Origin: DASVWZ01 sp963708575
Lineage (GTDB): Bacteria > Acidobacteriota > Terriglobia > Terriglobales > Acidobacteriaceae
Assembly (NCBI GenBank): GCA_963708575.1
Contig: CAVPTB010000003.1
Coordinates: 868,001-932,000, forward strand
Length of the DNA stretch: 64,000 nt
Reading direction: 5' to 3'
This document shows, piece after piece, positions 8,995 to 18,278 of this stretch. How positions within the stretch are numbered: the stretch's first letter is position 1; every line of letters begins with the position of its first letter. Under the pieces are notes generated by a model. The model was not told the DNA's origin. It was given only the letters and a program-made list of their open reading frames with translations, and ran no database searches. The translations under genes were made by a program, and so were the position numbers.

Positions 8995-9771
8995 CTACTT
9001 GATGACTCCGCGGTTGGAAGCTTCAATGAATTTGATCAGCCGCTCCACATCTTCGCCGTGCTCCGCCTCGGCCTTTAGTTTTTCCACCGCCTGCGAAGTG
9101 TTCAGCTTTGAAGCGAGCAGGAGTTTGTAAGCATGATGGATTTTATGGATCCGATCTTTGCTGAAACCGCGCCGTTCCAATCCGACTGCGTTTAAGCCAT
9201 AAGCGTGGGTATCACGAGCTGCTGCAGTCTTCGAGAACGGCAAGACATCCTTAGTTACGGTCGTGCCGCCGCCAATAAACGCGTAGGCTCCGATGCGCAC
9301 AAAATGGTGGACCGGACAAAGCGCGCCCACCTGCGCGTAATCTTCCACGATCACGTGGCCTCCGAGTGTCGCCGCGTTGGCCATGAGGACGTGATCTCCG
9401 ATCGAGCAATCGTGGGCGATGTGACAATACGCCATGACCAGACAATTGTTGCCGACGCGGGTCACTCCGCCGCCCTTTATGGTGCCCCGGCTGATAGTGA
9501 CGAATTCGCGGATCTCGTTATGATCCCCGATTTCGAGGCGCGTCGGTTCTCCCGCATAGGTGAGGTCCTGCGGCGCCATGCCGATCGACGAAAACGGAAA
9601 AAATCTGTTTCGCGCGCCAATCTTGGTCGGACCCTCGATAGCCACGTGCGAGACAAGCTGGCATCGATCGCCCAATTCGACATCCGCGCCGATCACGCAA
9701 TAGGGTCCGATCAAACAAGAGGAGGCGATTTTCGCGCTTCGGTCGACAATTGCCGTGGAATGGATATTCAT
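8995..9771 (-). CDS. lpxA: acyl-ACP--UDP-N-acetylglucosamine O-acyltransferase LpxA
   Basis: A 258-aa left-handed beta-helix protein built of hexapeptide repeats. It contains the LpxA active-site segment (CHIAHDCSIGDH, with the catalytic histidine) and the PVHHFVRIGAYAFIGG stretch. It transfers an R-3-hydroxyacyl chain from ACP to the 3-OH of UDP-GlcNAc, the first committed step of lipid A synthesis. The C-terminal helical domain (about 190-258) is complete. It is 24 bp downstream of fabZ and 3 bp upstream of lpxI, so this is a tight operon. If the nearby Gfo/Idh enzyme makes a 3-amino sugar, LpxA would N-acylate it instead, but this cannot be judged from the sequence. Confidence 0.95.
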   Translation of the reverse strand: MNIHSTAIVDRSAKIASSCLIGPYCVIGADVELGDRCQLVSHVAIEGPTKIGARNRFFPFSSIGMAPQDLTYAGEPTRLEIGDHNEIREFVTISRGTIKGGGVTRVGNNCLVMAYCHIAHDCSIGDHVLMANAATLGGHVIVEDYAQVGALCPVHHFVRIGAYAFIGGGTTVTKDVLPFSKTAAARDTHAYGLNAVGLERRGFSKDRIHKIHHAYKLLLASKLNTSQAVEKLKAEAEHGEDVERLIKFIEASNRGVIK

Positions 9772-9795
9772 CGATCGCGTGGCTCAGCCTTGCGC

Positions 9796-10323
9796 TTAAT
9801 CCCCATCGTCCGCCGTTCCTCGTCCTCGTTCACGGTTTATCAGCTGGCAGGTGACCGTAGCTTGAGCTACCCGCTTGTCGCCAACAAAAGCGGCGCCCTC
9901 CATGCGAACCGCGATCGCCCGCGCCGTCGGATGCCAGGTCTTTACTTCGACTTCAAGCCGCAATTGATCGCCCGGCACCACCGGACGACGGAACCGTGCT
10001 TTCTCAATGCCGGTGAAGACCATCAATTTGTCGTCACGGTCCTCCACCTCGGTCAACAGCAATGCGCCGCCAGCCTGAGCGATCGCTTCCACAATCAACA
10101 CGCCCGGCATGATTGGCAGATTAGGGAAGTGTCCGGCGAAAAACGGTTCGTTGATGGTGACATTCTTAATCGCGACAATCCGCTCCCGGCGCGCTATAAA
10201 AGTCACGCGATCGATCAACAAAAACGGGTAGCGATGCGGAAGAATCTTACAAATGTCGTTGATGTCCAGCGTGGTTTTCGCCGGTGCGGTGGCTTCGCTT
10301 GTAGGTTGAGCAGTATCAGTCAT
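9796..10323 (-). CDS. fabZ: 3-hydroxyacyl-[acyl-carrier-protein] dehydratase FabZ
   Basis: A hot-dog-fold dehydratase of 175 aa with the FabZ signatures LPHRYPFLLIDRV and GHFPNLPIMPGVLIVEA, giving the catalytic His and Glu. It removes water from 3-hydroxyacyl-ACP in fatty acid elongation and so competes with LpxA for hydroxyacyl-ACP. An N-terminal extension of about 22 residues, rich in Thr and Ala, precedes the fold. It is the first gene of the fabZ-lpxA-lpxI unit. The 68-bp gap to the divergent M20 peptidase gene must hold both promoters. The coupling of fabZ with lpxA is widespread in diderm bacteria. Confidence 0.95.
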   Translation of the reverse strand: MTDTAQPTSEATAPAKTTLDINDICKILPHRYPFLLIDRVTFIARRERIVAIKNVTINEPFFAGHFPNLPIMPGVLIVEAIAQAGGALLLTEVEDRDDKLMVFTGIEKARFRRPVVPGDQLRLEVEVKTWHPTARAIAVRMEGAAFVGDKRVAQATVTCQLINRERGRGTADDGD

Positions 10324-10391
10324 TCGGTTCTCATCAAAAACGCCGATTATACTGTAACCCGTACACTACGGACGTTCCACTAAAGGATTCA

Positions 10392-11636
10392 ATGCCTAAG
10401 AGAGTTTTAAAGAAGGCGCCTGCGCGCAAGCCAATCCCGCCTTCATCTTCCAAGCCGGCGGCAACCTCACGCAAACCGGTTCCAGTTTCCAAAGTCGATT
10501 TCTCCGCTCGCTTGAGCTACTTCGAAAAAAAGAAGCAGGAAATCGTCCAAACGATCCGCCAATTGGTGGAGATCGAGTCCCCTACAGACACCAAGCAGTC
10601 TGTTGACCGGTTGGGAGCCATGCTTGCCGGCCGGTTCGAGAAGCTTGGTGGACACTCCATGTTCCATCGTGTCGCAAACTTCGGAGACCATTTGCAGGTG
10701 GATTTTTCCGGCAAACGCGGAGGTAAACCCGTCCTGCTTTTGGGCCACCTGGATACGGTTTACCCCATGGGGACCTTGAGCAGCATGCCCTGCCGCGTGG
10801 ATGATCGAAAACTCTCGGGCCCCGGCTCCTTCGATATGAAATCAGGTATCGCCTTCATGCTCCACGCTATCGAAGGACTCCGCCAGTGGTATGAAGACAC
10901 GTTGCCGCGGCCGGTGACGGTATTGCTGGTTTCGGACGAGGAGGTCGGAAGCGACTCTTCTCGCCATATTACCGAAAGCGTCGCCAAACGCTGTGAAGGA
11001 GTGCTCGTCGTCGAACCTTCCTTCGGGCCTAAAGGCGCGGTAAAAACCGCGCGCAAGGGTGTCGCAGAGTACACATTCAAAGTCACGGGGACCGCGGCGC
11101 ATGCGGGCCTGGACTTTGAGAAAGGCGAGAGCGCAATCCTCGAACTGGCGCGACAGATTCCAGAACTCGCTAAGTTGACGGATCTGAAGCGAGGATTAAC
11201 CGTAAACGTGGGAACCATTCAGGGTGGCACCAGAACGAATGTAATTCCCGCCGAAGCCTCGGCTGTGATTGATGTACGTATCGTCAAGCTGAAAGACAGC
11301 GTCGAGATTGATCGCAAGCTGCGTGCGCGAAAACCCTTCAATCGAAAATGCCGGATCGAAATTCAAGGCGGCTTAAATCGTCCGCCCATGGAACGCAGCG
11401 CAACCGCATTGCTCTATCAACGGGCCGTGCTAATCGCCAGGGAATTGGGTTGGAAACTGGAAGAAGCTGCGGTCGGCGGAGGCTCGGATGGCAACTTCAC
11501 TGCCGGACTCGGTATTCCGACGCTGGATGGTTTGGGCGCTGTGGGAGAAGGCGCCCACGCCCCCAACGAATCGGTGCTAATCTCTGAGTTGCCGCGCCGG
11601 ACGGCGCTTTTGGCAGGATTAATAGAAGCCATCTAA
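10392..11636 (+). CDS. M20 family metallopeptidase (carboxypeptidase G2-like)
   Basis: A 414-aa dizinc peptidase. Metal and catalytic residues sit in GHLDTVYP, GPGSFDMKSG, VSDEEVGS, VVEPSFG and the C-terminal GEGAHAPNE. A dimerisation domain with AAHAGLDFEKGESAI is inserted in the middle, as in glutamate carboxypeptidase. The first 35 residues are Lys/Pro/Ala-rich (start MPKRVLKKAP) and lack a signal peptide, so the enzyme is probably cytoplasmic. Related enzymes cleave C-terminal glutamate or acyl amino acids; the substrate here is unknown. It is transcribed divergently from fabZ and is not part of an operon. Confidence 0.88.
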   Translation: MPKRVLKKAPARKPIPPSSSKPAATSRKPVPVSKVDFSARLSYFEKKKQEIVQTIRQLVEIESPTDTKQSVDRLGAMLAGRFEKLGGHSMFHRVANFGDHLQVDFSGKRGGKPVLLLGHLDTVYPMGTLSSMPCRVDDRKLSGPGSFDMKSGIAFMLHAIEGLRQWYEDTLPRPVTVLLVSDEEVGSDSSRHITESVAKRCEGVLVVEPSFGPKGAVKTARKGVAEYTFKVTGTAAHAGLDFEKGESAILELARQIPELAKLTDLKRGLTVNVGTIQGGTRTNVIPAEASAVIDVRIVKLKDSVEIDRKLRARKPFNRKCRIEIQGGLNRPPMERSATALLYQRAVLIARELGWKLEEAAVGGGSDGNFTAGLGIPTLDGLGAVGEGAHAPNESVLISELPRRTALLAGLIEAI

Positions 11637-11694
11637 CCCAAACGGTGCTAGAATCCGTGCGTCAGAAAAGTAGGTTTCCCAGGGGATGTCACCA

Positions 11695-12861
11695 ATGAAT
11701 CGTTATTTCTCAATTTCTGCTCTCGCCATTTTCACCAGTCTGATGTTTGGGATAAGCGCGTCAAGTCTGCTCGCTTCTGATTCGACTCATGTCTCCGCCC
11801 GCACTCCGGTTATCGGAGTCAGCCGGGACCTTTCCGCAGAGCGTTCCGCCGAGGCTGGTCAAGCGACAGTCCTCCACACGCCGCCAGCCAAGCACAACAA
11901 ATGGAAAAAGCAGGCTACCCTATCCGGCGCGGTTATCCATGACATTTCTTTCCCGACGCTGAGAACTGGATATGCCGCTGCCGAACTCGGGCAAGTCTGG
12001 AAGACCACGGACGGCGGCGCTCACTGGACCGAAATCATGAATCTCGGATTTCCTTACTACTGGTTTGGCGTTCACGCGCTCACCTCAAAGGATGTGGTCA
12101 TTTCCGGATTCAACGACAATAACTTTTCCGGAATCATTCGCTGGAGCCACGACGGCGGCAAGACCTGGACGGATGACATCGTTCTCACCAGCACCGGTTG
12201 GTCTTACCGTGTTCGCTTCGCCAAACCAAAAGACGCGTTAGTGCTCGACGGAGTGAACACACAAAGCCCCAATTCCGCTCACTACACCACCGATGGGGGC
12301 GCCGAAGCTTCGGACTGGACATCGGTCGTGCCCGATCCCAACGGAGGCTGGTTCGGAAATCAGTTCAGCCTGCTCCCCAACCTGCACGCTCGCATTGCTG
12401 GAATCACTTACTGTGACAGCAAGAATGTGGGCGCAAGTTGGGCCTGCCATGCGTCGGTTGATTCGGTGTTCGACGGGCCAGTGTTCTTCACCACCGACAA
12501 AGTCGGTTGGGTCGGTGGCGGCGAGATCTCTCCGAACGTGGAGGGCTGGGTCCATCGCACCACCAATGGCGGAAAGACCTGGAGCGGGCGAACCCTCGAC
12601 GGTCCATGGCCAATTCGCGAAATCCGTTTCATCAATGCGAAAACCGGATGGGCAGCTGGCGGCAATATTTATTCGAACGTGGGCGGTATGTATTTCAGCA
12701 GCGACGGTGGCAAAACCTGGTCGGTGGATATCAACACAGGCGCCGAAATGGATGCTTGTGATAGCCGGCCGACCGGCAGCAACGTTCAGGTCTGGTGCGC
12801 GGGCTACGATAGCTCACTCAATGGCCAGATTTATACCGTGAAGATCGCCGCCGCTCAATGA
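11695..12861 (+). CDS. secreted beta-propeller protein with Asp-box (BNR/YCF48-like) repeats
   Basis: A protein of 388 aa with a signal peptide (MNRYFSISALAIFTSLMF...). At least four Asp-box turns are visible: TTDGGAHWTE, SHDGGKTWTDD, TTNGGKTWSGR and SSDGGKTWSVD. They define a sialidase-like or YCF48/HCF136-like propeller. The catalytic arginine triad of true sialidases is not apparent, so enzymatic activity is doubtful. The start at ATG 11695 is preferred because AGGGGATG ends seven bases upstream; the ATG at 11686 overlaps that Shine-Dalgarno. It stands alone, between the M20 peptidase and tatA. Its function is unknown. Confidence 0.75.
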   Translation: MNRYFSISALAIFTSLMFGISASSLLASDSTHVSARTPVIGVSRDLSAERSAEAGQATVLHTPPAKHNKWKKQATLSGAVIHDISFPTLRTGYAAAELGQVWKTTDGGAHWTEIMNLGFPYYWFGVHALTSKDVVISGFNDNNFSGIIRWSHDGGKTWTDDIVLTSTGWSYRVRFAKPKDALVLDGVNTQSPNSAHYTTDGGAEASDWTSVVPDPNGGWFGNQFSLLPNLHARIAGITYCDSKNVGASWACHASVDSVFDGPVFFTTDKVGWVGGGEISPNVEGWVHRTTNGGKTWSGRTLDGPWPIREIRFINAKTGWAAGGNIYSNVGGMYFSSDGGKTWSVDINTGAEMDACDSRPTGSNVQVWCAGYDSSLNGQIYTVKIAAAQ

Positions 12862-13005
12862 TTATGCGTTTGCGGCCCGTTTGATGACGCCGCTTAGGCT
12901 GTCTTTGACTCGCTGGGTGCGCTAGCCTAGAATTTGCGCAGGGGTGTTGTGTACTCCAAAGCGCTCCCGCGAGTGCCTGGGCGAACCCCGAAAGAGGAAT
13001 ATCTT

Positions 13006-13170
13006 ATGGGCGGAAAACTGGGTTTGCCCGAAATTCTCGTGATCTTGGCCATTGCGCTCTTGATCTTTGGCCCCAGCAAACTGGCAGATCTGGGTAAGGG
13101 ATTGGGCGAAGGTATCAAGAATTTCAAGTCTTCCATGAAAGATGGGGAAGAGGGCGACAAGAAGTCCTGA
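13006..13170 (+). CDS. tatA: Sec-independent protein translocase subunit TatA/TatE
   Basis: A 54-aa TatA. One N-terminal membrane helix (PEILVILAIALLIFGPSKL) with the conserved Phe-Gly hinge is followed by an amphipathic helix (LADLGKGLGEGIKNF) and a short charged tail. TatA oligomers form the channel of the twin-arginine translocase, which exports folded proteins. The start is ATG 13006, preceded by AAAGAGGAAT. An upstream in-frame extension back to 12934 has no helix and is ignored. tatB and tatC are not adjacent. Its end is 7 bp from the convergent end of maf. Confidence 0.9.
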   Translation: MGGKLGLPEILVILAIALLIFGPSKLADLGKGLGEGIKNFKSSMKDGEEGDKKS

Positions 13171-13177
13171 CCCACAG

Positions 13178-13771
13178 TTACCTCACGGCGTGCTCCTGCA
13201 GCATCGTCTTTACCAGCGATACCGGTAATCCCACGACATTGGAATAATCCCCTTCGATTCTGGGGATCCATTTTGCCGCGCCTCCTTGGATAGCATAGGC
13301 ACCCGCTTTGTCCATCGGTTCCCCGGTCGCGACGTAAGCCGCAATCTCTGACGAGTTCAGTACGTTCATTGTCACTATTGTGGTTTCCGAGCGGACATCG
13401 ATGAAAGGCAAGTACGGTTCCCGACCGCCAGACTCTTGTCCCCGCGGGCCAACCAAACAAACGGCGGTGATCACTTCGTGTGTTCGTCCAGAGAGCAGGT
13501 TCAACATCCGGGCTGCGTCATCCGCATCACTAGGCTTTCCCAAAATTTCCTGGTCCACAACCACGATCGTGTCCGCGCCTAGGACAACATCCTCCGGGCT
13601 TTGCCGCCACACAGCAAGCGCCTTTTCCTGCGCGAGTCGCGCCGCAAACGATTTCGGCGATTCGCCCTCTGCCGGAACTTCAGGGATATCGGAAGGGCAA
13701 ATTGCGAACTGAAATCCAGCTTCTCTTAGAAGTTCCTGACGGCGCGGCGATGCAGACGCGAGAACGAGCAT
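13178..13771 (-). CDS. maf: Maf-like nucleotide pyrophosphatase
   Basis: A Maf/YhdE-family protein of 197 aa. It starts with LVLASASPRRQELLREAG, the family's phosphate-binding segment, and has the catalytic VLGADTIVVVDQEILGKP block and the LSGRTHEVITAV motif. Maf proteins hydrolyse non-canonical or canonical nucleoside triphosphates (dTTP/UTP, or m7GTP in other subfamilies) to monophosphates and affect septum formation when overproduced. The subfamily cannot be assigned by eye. It is convergent with tatA and divergent from lepA. Confidence 0.92.
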   Translation of the reverse strand: MLVLASASPRRQELLREAGFQFAICPSDIPEVPAEGESPKSFAARLAQEKALAVWRQSPEDVVLGADTIVVVDQEILGKPSDADDAARMLNLLSGRTHEVITAVCLVGPRGQESGGREPYLPFIDVRSETTIVTMNVLNSSEIAAYVATGEPMDKAGAYAIQGGAAKWIPRIEGDYSNVVGLPVSLVKTMLQEHAVR

Positions 13772-13925
13772 GAACGATGATTCTAGCCGATCAGTTCAGT
13801 CCGATTTCCCAGTGGAACATGGACGCGGCCGCGTCGCCATTCCAGAATGGCGGCAAAAGGTGCTCGCCCCTTGGGCCGGAATCCGGGGCCATGCCTGTTA
13901 GAATCAATACTTAGCCTCAGTCATC

Positions 13926-15734
13926 ATGGACGCCTCCAGAATCCGCAATTTTGCGATTATCGCGCACATCGACCACGGCAAATCCACGCTCGCCGACCGG
14001 CTGCTGGAGTTGACCGGGTCGCTCACCGCGCGCGAAATGCAGGCCCAGGTGCTCGATTCCATGGACTTGGAGCGGGAGCGAGGCATCACCATCAAGGCCC
14101 ACGCGGTGCGCATGGCATACACCGCGCAGGATGGCCAAACCTACCAGCTCAACCTGATTGATACTCCGGGTCACGTAGACTTCTCTTACGAGGTCTCTCG
14201 TGCCTTGGCTTCCTGCGAAGGCGCGCTCTTAGTGGTGGACGCATCGCAAGGCGTTGAGGCGCAAACACTTGCGAATTCCTATCTCGCCATTAACCACGGC
14301 CTCGAGATTATCCCCGTCATCAACAAGATCGACTTGCCTAGCGCCGACATTCCCCGTGCCAAGGAAATGATTGAAGGTGCAGTCGGGCTTGATGCGACAG
14401 ATGCAGTCCTAATTAGCGCGAAGACAGGGCAAGGCGTTCCCGATGTGCTTGAGGCCATCGTGAAGCGCGTTCCTCCGCCCAAAGGAGATCCCGAGAATCA
14501 GCTACAGGCTTTGATTTTCGATTCCTGGTTCGATCCTTATCGAGGGGTGATCGTGCTCGCCCGCGTCTTCCAAGGTACCTTACGCAAGGGGCAGAAGATT
14601 CGCTTGATGTGGAATGGGCGTGTCCTCGAGGTAGAAGCTCTGGGCGTTCTTACTCCCAAACCAGTAGAGATTGGTGAGCTGAAGGCCGGCGAAGTCGGAT
14701 TTCTGATCGCCAATATCAAGAATGTCGCCGATACCAAAATCGGAGACACGATTACGGACGAGACCAATCCAGCCATCGAAGCTCTGCCCGGCTTCGAAGA
14801 AATCAAGCCGATGGTCTTCGCTGGCTTGTACACGGTCGATGCCCACGCCCACACGCAGCTTCGCGAGGCCCTTGAAAAACTCCGGTTGAACGACTCATCC
14901 TTCTTTTTCGAGCCAGAGAGCTCTGTGGCGCTTGGGTTCGGCTTCCGCTGCGGATTCCTCGGACTGCTCCACATGGAAATCATTCAGGAGCGCCTGGAGC
15001 GTGAATTCAACCTGGAACTGATTACCACCGCCCCGGGTGTCCGCTACAAGATATACAAAACCGACGGCACCATGGTGGAGGTCGACAATCCTTCACGCTG
15101 GATTCCGCAAAGCGAAATCGCCAAGATCGAAGAACCAGTTATCATGGCCACCATTCTTACCGCCGAAGAATATGTCGGAGGAATTCTCGCGTTAGTCGAA
15201 GAGAAGCGAGGCCGGCAGAAGACTTTTGAGTACGTCAGTTCTTCCCGCGTCATGTTGCACTACGAACTTCCGCTGAATGAAATTGTGCTGGACTTCTATG
15301 ACCGTCTGAAGTCTGTCTCGCGCGGTTATGCCTCGCTCGACTACCACCTCTCCGGCTACTGGGAGTCCCCGATGGTAAAGATGGATATTTTGGTAGCTGG
15401 CGAGCCCGTCGATGCTTTGTCCATCATCGTCCATCGCGACTTCGCTTTCGAACGCGGCAAAGCGTTAGTGTCGAAAATGAGAGAATTGATCCCGCGCCAG
15501 ATGTTTGAAGTCGCCATTCAGGCCTCTATCGGAGCCAAGATCATCGCCCGCGAGACCGTCCACGCCATTCGCAAGAATGTTCTTGCGAAGTGTTATGGGG
15601 GCGATATTTCGCGAAAGCGTAAGCTGCTGGAAAAGCAAAAGGAAGGGAAGAAGCGCATGAAGCGGATTGGCAAGGTGGACATCCCCCAGGAGGCCTTCCT
15701 GGCCGTCTTGAAGGTAGGCGAGAGCTCGAACTAG
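13926..15734 (+). CDS. lepA: elongation factor 4 (LepA)
   Basis: A 602-aa translational GTPase of normal length. G1 is AHIDHGKST (residues 13-21), G3 is DTPGHVDFSYE and G4 is NKIDLP. EF-G-like domains III and V follow, then the LepA-specific C-terminal domain ending in KRMKRIGKVDIPQEAFLAVL. EF4 binds ribosomes, promotes back-translocation in vitro and helps 30S biogenesis or translation under stress. The start is ATG 13926. A single gene with no operon partner; about 290 bp of non-coding sequence separate it from the convergent end of dnaB. Confidence 0.97.
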   Translation: MDASRIRNFAIIAHIDHGKSTLADRLLELTGSLTAREMQAQVLDSMDLERERGITIKAHAVRMAYTAQDGQTYQLNLIDTPGHVDFSYEVSRALASCEGALLVVDASQGVEAQTLANSYLAINHGLEIIPVINKIDLPSADIPRAKEMIEGAVGLDATDAVLISAKTGQGVPDVLEAIVKRVPPPKGDPENQLQALIFDSWFDPYRGVIVLARVFQGTLRKGQKIRLMWNGRVLEVEALGVLTPKPVEIGELKAGEVGFLIANIKNVADTKIGDTITDETNPAIEALPGFEEIKPMVFAGLYTVDAHAHTQLREALEKLRLNDSSFFFEPESSVALGFGFRCGFLGLLHMEIIQERLEREFNLELITTAPGVRYKIYKTDGTMVEVDNPSRWIPQSEIAKIEEPVIMATILTAEEYVGGILALVEEKRGRQKTFEYVSSSRVMLHYELPLNEIVLDFYDRLKSVSRGYASLDYHLSGYWESPMVKMDILVAGEPVDALSIIVHRDFAFERGKALVSKMRELIPRQMFEVAIQASIGAKIIARETVHAIRKNVLAKCYGGDISRKRKLLEKQKEGKKRMKRIGKVDIPQEAFLAVLKVGESSN

Positions 15735-16024
15735 CCAGACTTGGCCGAAGCCCTTTTCCCCTCTAAGTCAAAGAAAAACCAGAGTGCTAGCCCGTCCGCA
15801 TGTGCAAATCTAAATGGTTGCTCAAATTCTAACACTGTTGACCGCTCAGTAATCCCATTATTGGAACTCGTCGTAAGGCGATCAATTGGTTGCACTTAGT
15901 TCTACATCGTGCTCGAAATTACGACCGACCGAGCGGTCGCTACGGCGGGCACTCGTAGCCGAGGTCCCGCGTTCCACATATTTTTCCACAGGGCAGTGGA
16001 AGCTAAGGACTGCCTAGCTTCAGG

Positions 16025-17407
16025 CTATTCCGGCTCAATCCCGCCGTCCGCAAGGGTTTCAAAGCGCGTCGAACTCTTGATAAAGGCCATCTTCACTTTT
16101 CCGGTCGGACCATTGCGTTGCTTACGAATTATGATCTCAGCAATACCGTCCAGCGTTGGGTCGTCCGGCTTATAGACTTCTTCACGGAAAATAAAGGCGA
16201 CAACATCGGCGTCCTGCTCGATCGATCCCGACTCGCGCAAATCTGCCAGCTGCGGACGATGGTCGGCCGATCCGCGGCTTTCCGGAGCGCGGCTCAACTG
16301 TGACAGGGCAATCACCGGCACTCCCATTTCCTTTGCCAGACCCTTCAGTCCACGCGAGATCGCTGAAACTTCCTGAGTCCGATTTTCAAATCGCTTGCTT
16401 CCTCCCGACATGAGTTGCAGATAATCCACAATAATAAGGTCGAGCTGCCCCTTCGATTGTTTCAGTCTGCGCGCTTTGGCGCGCATCTCGCTAAGAGAAA
16501 TGCCGGCGGTGTCGTCGATGAAGATTGGCGCCTGGGCCAGCTGCTCCATCGCATGTACGACCTTCGCCACATCGTCCTTCCACAGTGAGCCGGTGCGGAA
16601 TTTATGCGAATCCACCACCGCCGTCGAACACAGCAGGCGTTGCAGCAATGCCTCTTTGGACATTTCCAGAGAAAACATGGCGACAACTTTTTGATCCTTG
16701 ATCGCGACGTTCTCCGCGATATTCATCGCGAACGCGGTTTTTCCCATCGAAGGCCGGGCCGCAATGATGATCAGATCGGCTGGCTGCAAACCGCTGGTCA
16801 TCTCATCGAGCTTCTCGTAATGCGTCTCCAGCCCCGTGACGCGTTGGCCACGCTGCAGAAACGCGTCCACCGACCCAAACGATTCCTTAATAATCTCCTG
16901 AATACCGACGAAACCCTTGCCGATGCGCTTATCCGACAGTTGGAAGATCGCCGACTCAGTGTCGTTAAGAATATCGACCGCCGGGTCGCCCTGATCAGCG
17001 GCCCGAGCAATCGCAGCGTTGGCTGCGTGAATCAATCCCCGCAACAAAGCCTTGTCGCGAACGATGTTGATATAGTGCTCGATGCTTGGCCGATCCGGAA
17101 CTCCGTCGAGCAGGCTGGAAATGTACGCCGCATCCCCGATTGCCTGCAGTTCCTTGTTCCGGTCCAACTCCTCCATCAGCGTGATCATGTCGATCGGCCG
17201 CGAGGACTCCGCCAGATCCATCATGCGGGTGTAAATGCGCCGGTGAGAATCGAGCGAGAAATCTTCCGCCTTCAGATGTTCAGCTGCCTGGTTGTACGCC
17301 AGATTGTCGAGAAGGATCGCCCCTAGAATCGAGCGCTCAGCCTCAATGTTGGCCGGAAGAGCGTGCGCGAGTGTGTAATCGGAAGTGGCCAATGCGATCC
17401 AAGCCAC
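16025..17407 (-). CDS. dnaB: replicative DNA helicase DnaB
   Basis: A 460-aa replicative helicase. The N-terminal DnaG-interaction domain (NIEAERSILGAILLDN) is followed by the RecA-like domain with Walker A ARPSMGKTAFAMN near residue 217, Walker B LIIVDYLQLMSG and the arginine-finger region near QLSRAPESR. The hexamer unwinds DNA at the fork and recruits primase; dnaG lies 12 kb away in this window. The start is a GTG at 17407; an ATG at 17423 is out of frame. No intein is present, which is worth noting because DnaB often carries one. No rplI or other usual neighbour is found upstream. Confidence 0.95.
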   Translation of the reverse strand: MAWIALATSDYTLAHALPANIEAERSILGAILLDNLAYNQAAEHLKAEDFSLDSHRRIYTRMMDLAESSRPIDMITLMEELDRNKELQAIGDAAYISSLLDGVPDRPSIEHYINIVRDKALLRGLIHAANAAIARAADQGDPAVDILNDTESAIFQLSDKRIGKGFVGIQEIIKESFGSVDAFLQRGQRVTGLETHYEKLDEMTSGLQPADLIIIAARPSMGKTAFAMNIAENVAIKDQKVVAMFSLEMSKEALLQRLLCSTAVVDSHKFRTGSLWKDDVAKVVHAMEQLAQAPIFIDDTAGISLSEMRAKARRLKQSKGQLDLIIVDYLQLMSGGSKRFENRTQEVSAISRGLKGLAKEMGVPVIALSQLSRAPESRGSADHRPQLADLRESGSIEQDADVVAFIFREEVYKPDDPTLDGIAEIIIRKQRNGPTGKVKMAFIKSSTRFETLADGGIEPE

Positions 17408-18278
17408 AAGTGCGGATGTTCATATAGATGGTGGAGCTTTGATGACTATTCCCCTGTGTGGAAATAGTGGTCGAAACCCTATTTTCCCTGGCGTGCGAAT
17501 TGCCGCATCAACTTCCCGTTAGCGAGTCGCATTCCTCACCGCTAAAAATTGTATGGCAAACAAAAGGCGAATTTGCAAATGGGAGAATTTGCGATGATCT
17601 TCTCGGCGTTTCTGAGTGCTCGGGGGAGAAACCACAGGCATAACAAATATAACGGCCCGGGCCAGCCACCCGGGCCGCATTGCTGGTGGACACCGTTTCA
17701 CTGCCTCTCGTCACACGAGGCGACGAGCTGCGCATTTCGAAATCGCGCTCTCAAGGAGCACTCATTTCTCCATAGCGTCTGCGGCGCAACCGTGGATTCG
17801 CATCCCCGGCCTTCGAACCGCAGCGGTTGCCTTATTCCTGATAGTTTAGTCCGTCCCTAAGGAGGACTTCTGAAGAGGCCGCAACGCCCAGGATCCTAAC
17901 CGCGCCATGACGCAATTTTGGAACCTCCGGCAGTTCACCCTCGAGAACCACCGGTCACTATCAGTCTTCAGCAACCCTTGGCAGCGTCGACATCACACGC
18001 ATGCACTTGCGACACTCTGCGACAGCCTGCGGAGTATCGCAACAAAAAACTAACACTGCCTTGTGCGAAAACTGTGGACGACGGCACTTCTTTGTGGAAA
18101 CCGAAGGAAAATCAAGCCAGTCTGAATCTGAGATTCAATTCTATGGCAGCGCCAGACGAATTCATCGGACGCTGCGCAACTATTCCGCAACCAACTTTAA
18201 ACTTAGAGGGAATTCGTGCCCACCCTCCTCGCCTCATCTCCCTTTCTCGAAATGATTTCGGATGAAGTTCATCGACGC
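17408..18278. other. non-coding stretch between dnaB and the PD-(D/E)XK remnant
   Basis: About 870 bp with no convincing gene on either strand. Open frames here lack coding features and recognisable motifs. The only structure I see is a perfect 9-bp GC hairpin (CGGCCCGGG, 7-nt loop, CCCGGGCCG) at 17653-17677. On the minus strand it is followed by a T/A-rich tract, so it could be a weak terminator for something transcribed toward dnaB. A structured RNA cannot be excluded. Confidence 0.4.
17653..17677. repeat. GC-rich perfect hairpin
   Basis: Inverted repeat CGGCCCGGG (17653-17661) and CCCGGGCCG (17669-17677) with a 7-nt loop. On the minus strand it is followed by TTATATTTGTT, which is weakly terminator-like. 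No adjacent gene is known. Confidence 0.45.

Noticed and set aside
12927..13460. Minus-strand open frame of about 177 codons across tatA and the maf 3' end
   Set aside because: It is antisense to TatA and overlaps maf in another frame; its composition is biased and no motif is present.
17780..17860. tRNA-like strings (a TTCGAA loop and GGATGCGAATCC on the minus strand)
   Set aside because: No acceptor or anticodon stems can be formed around them, so there is no tRNA.
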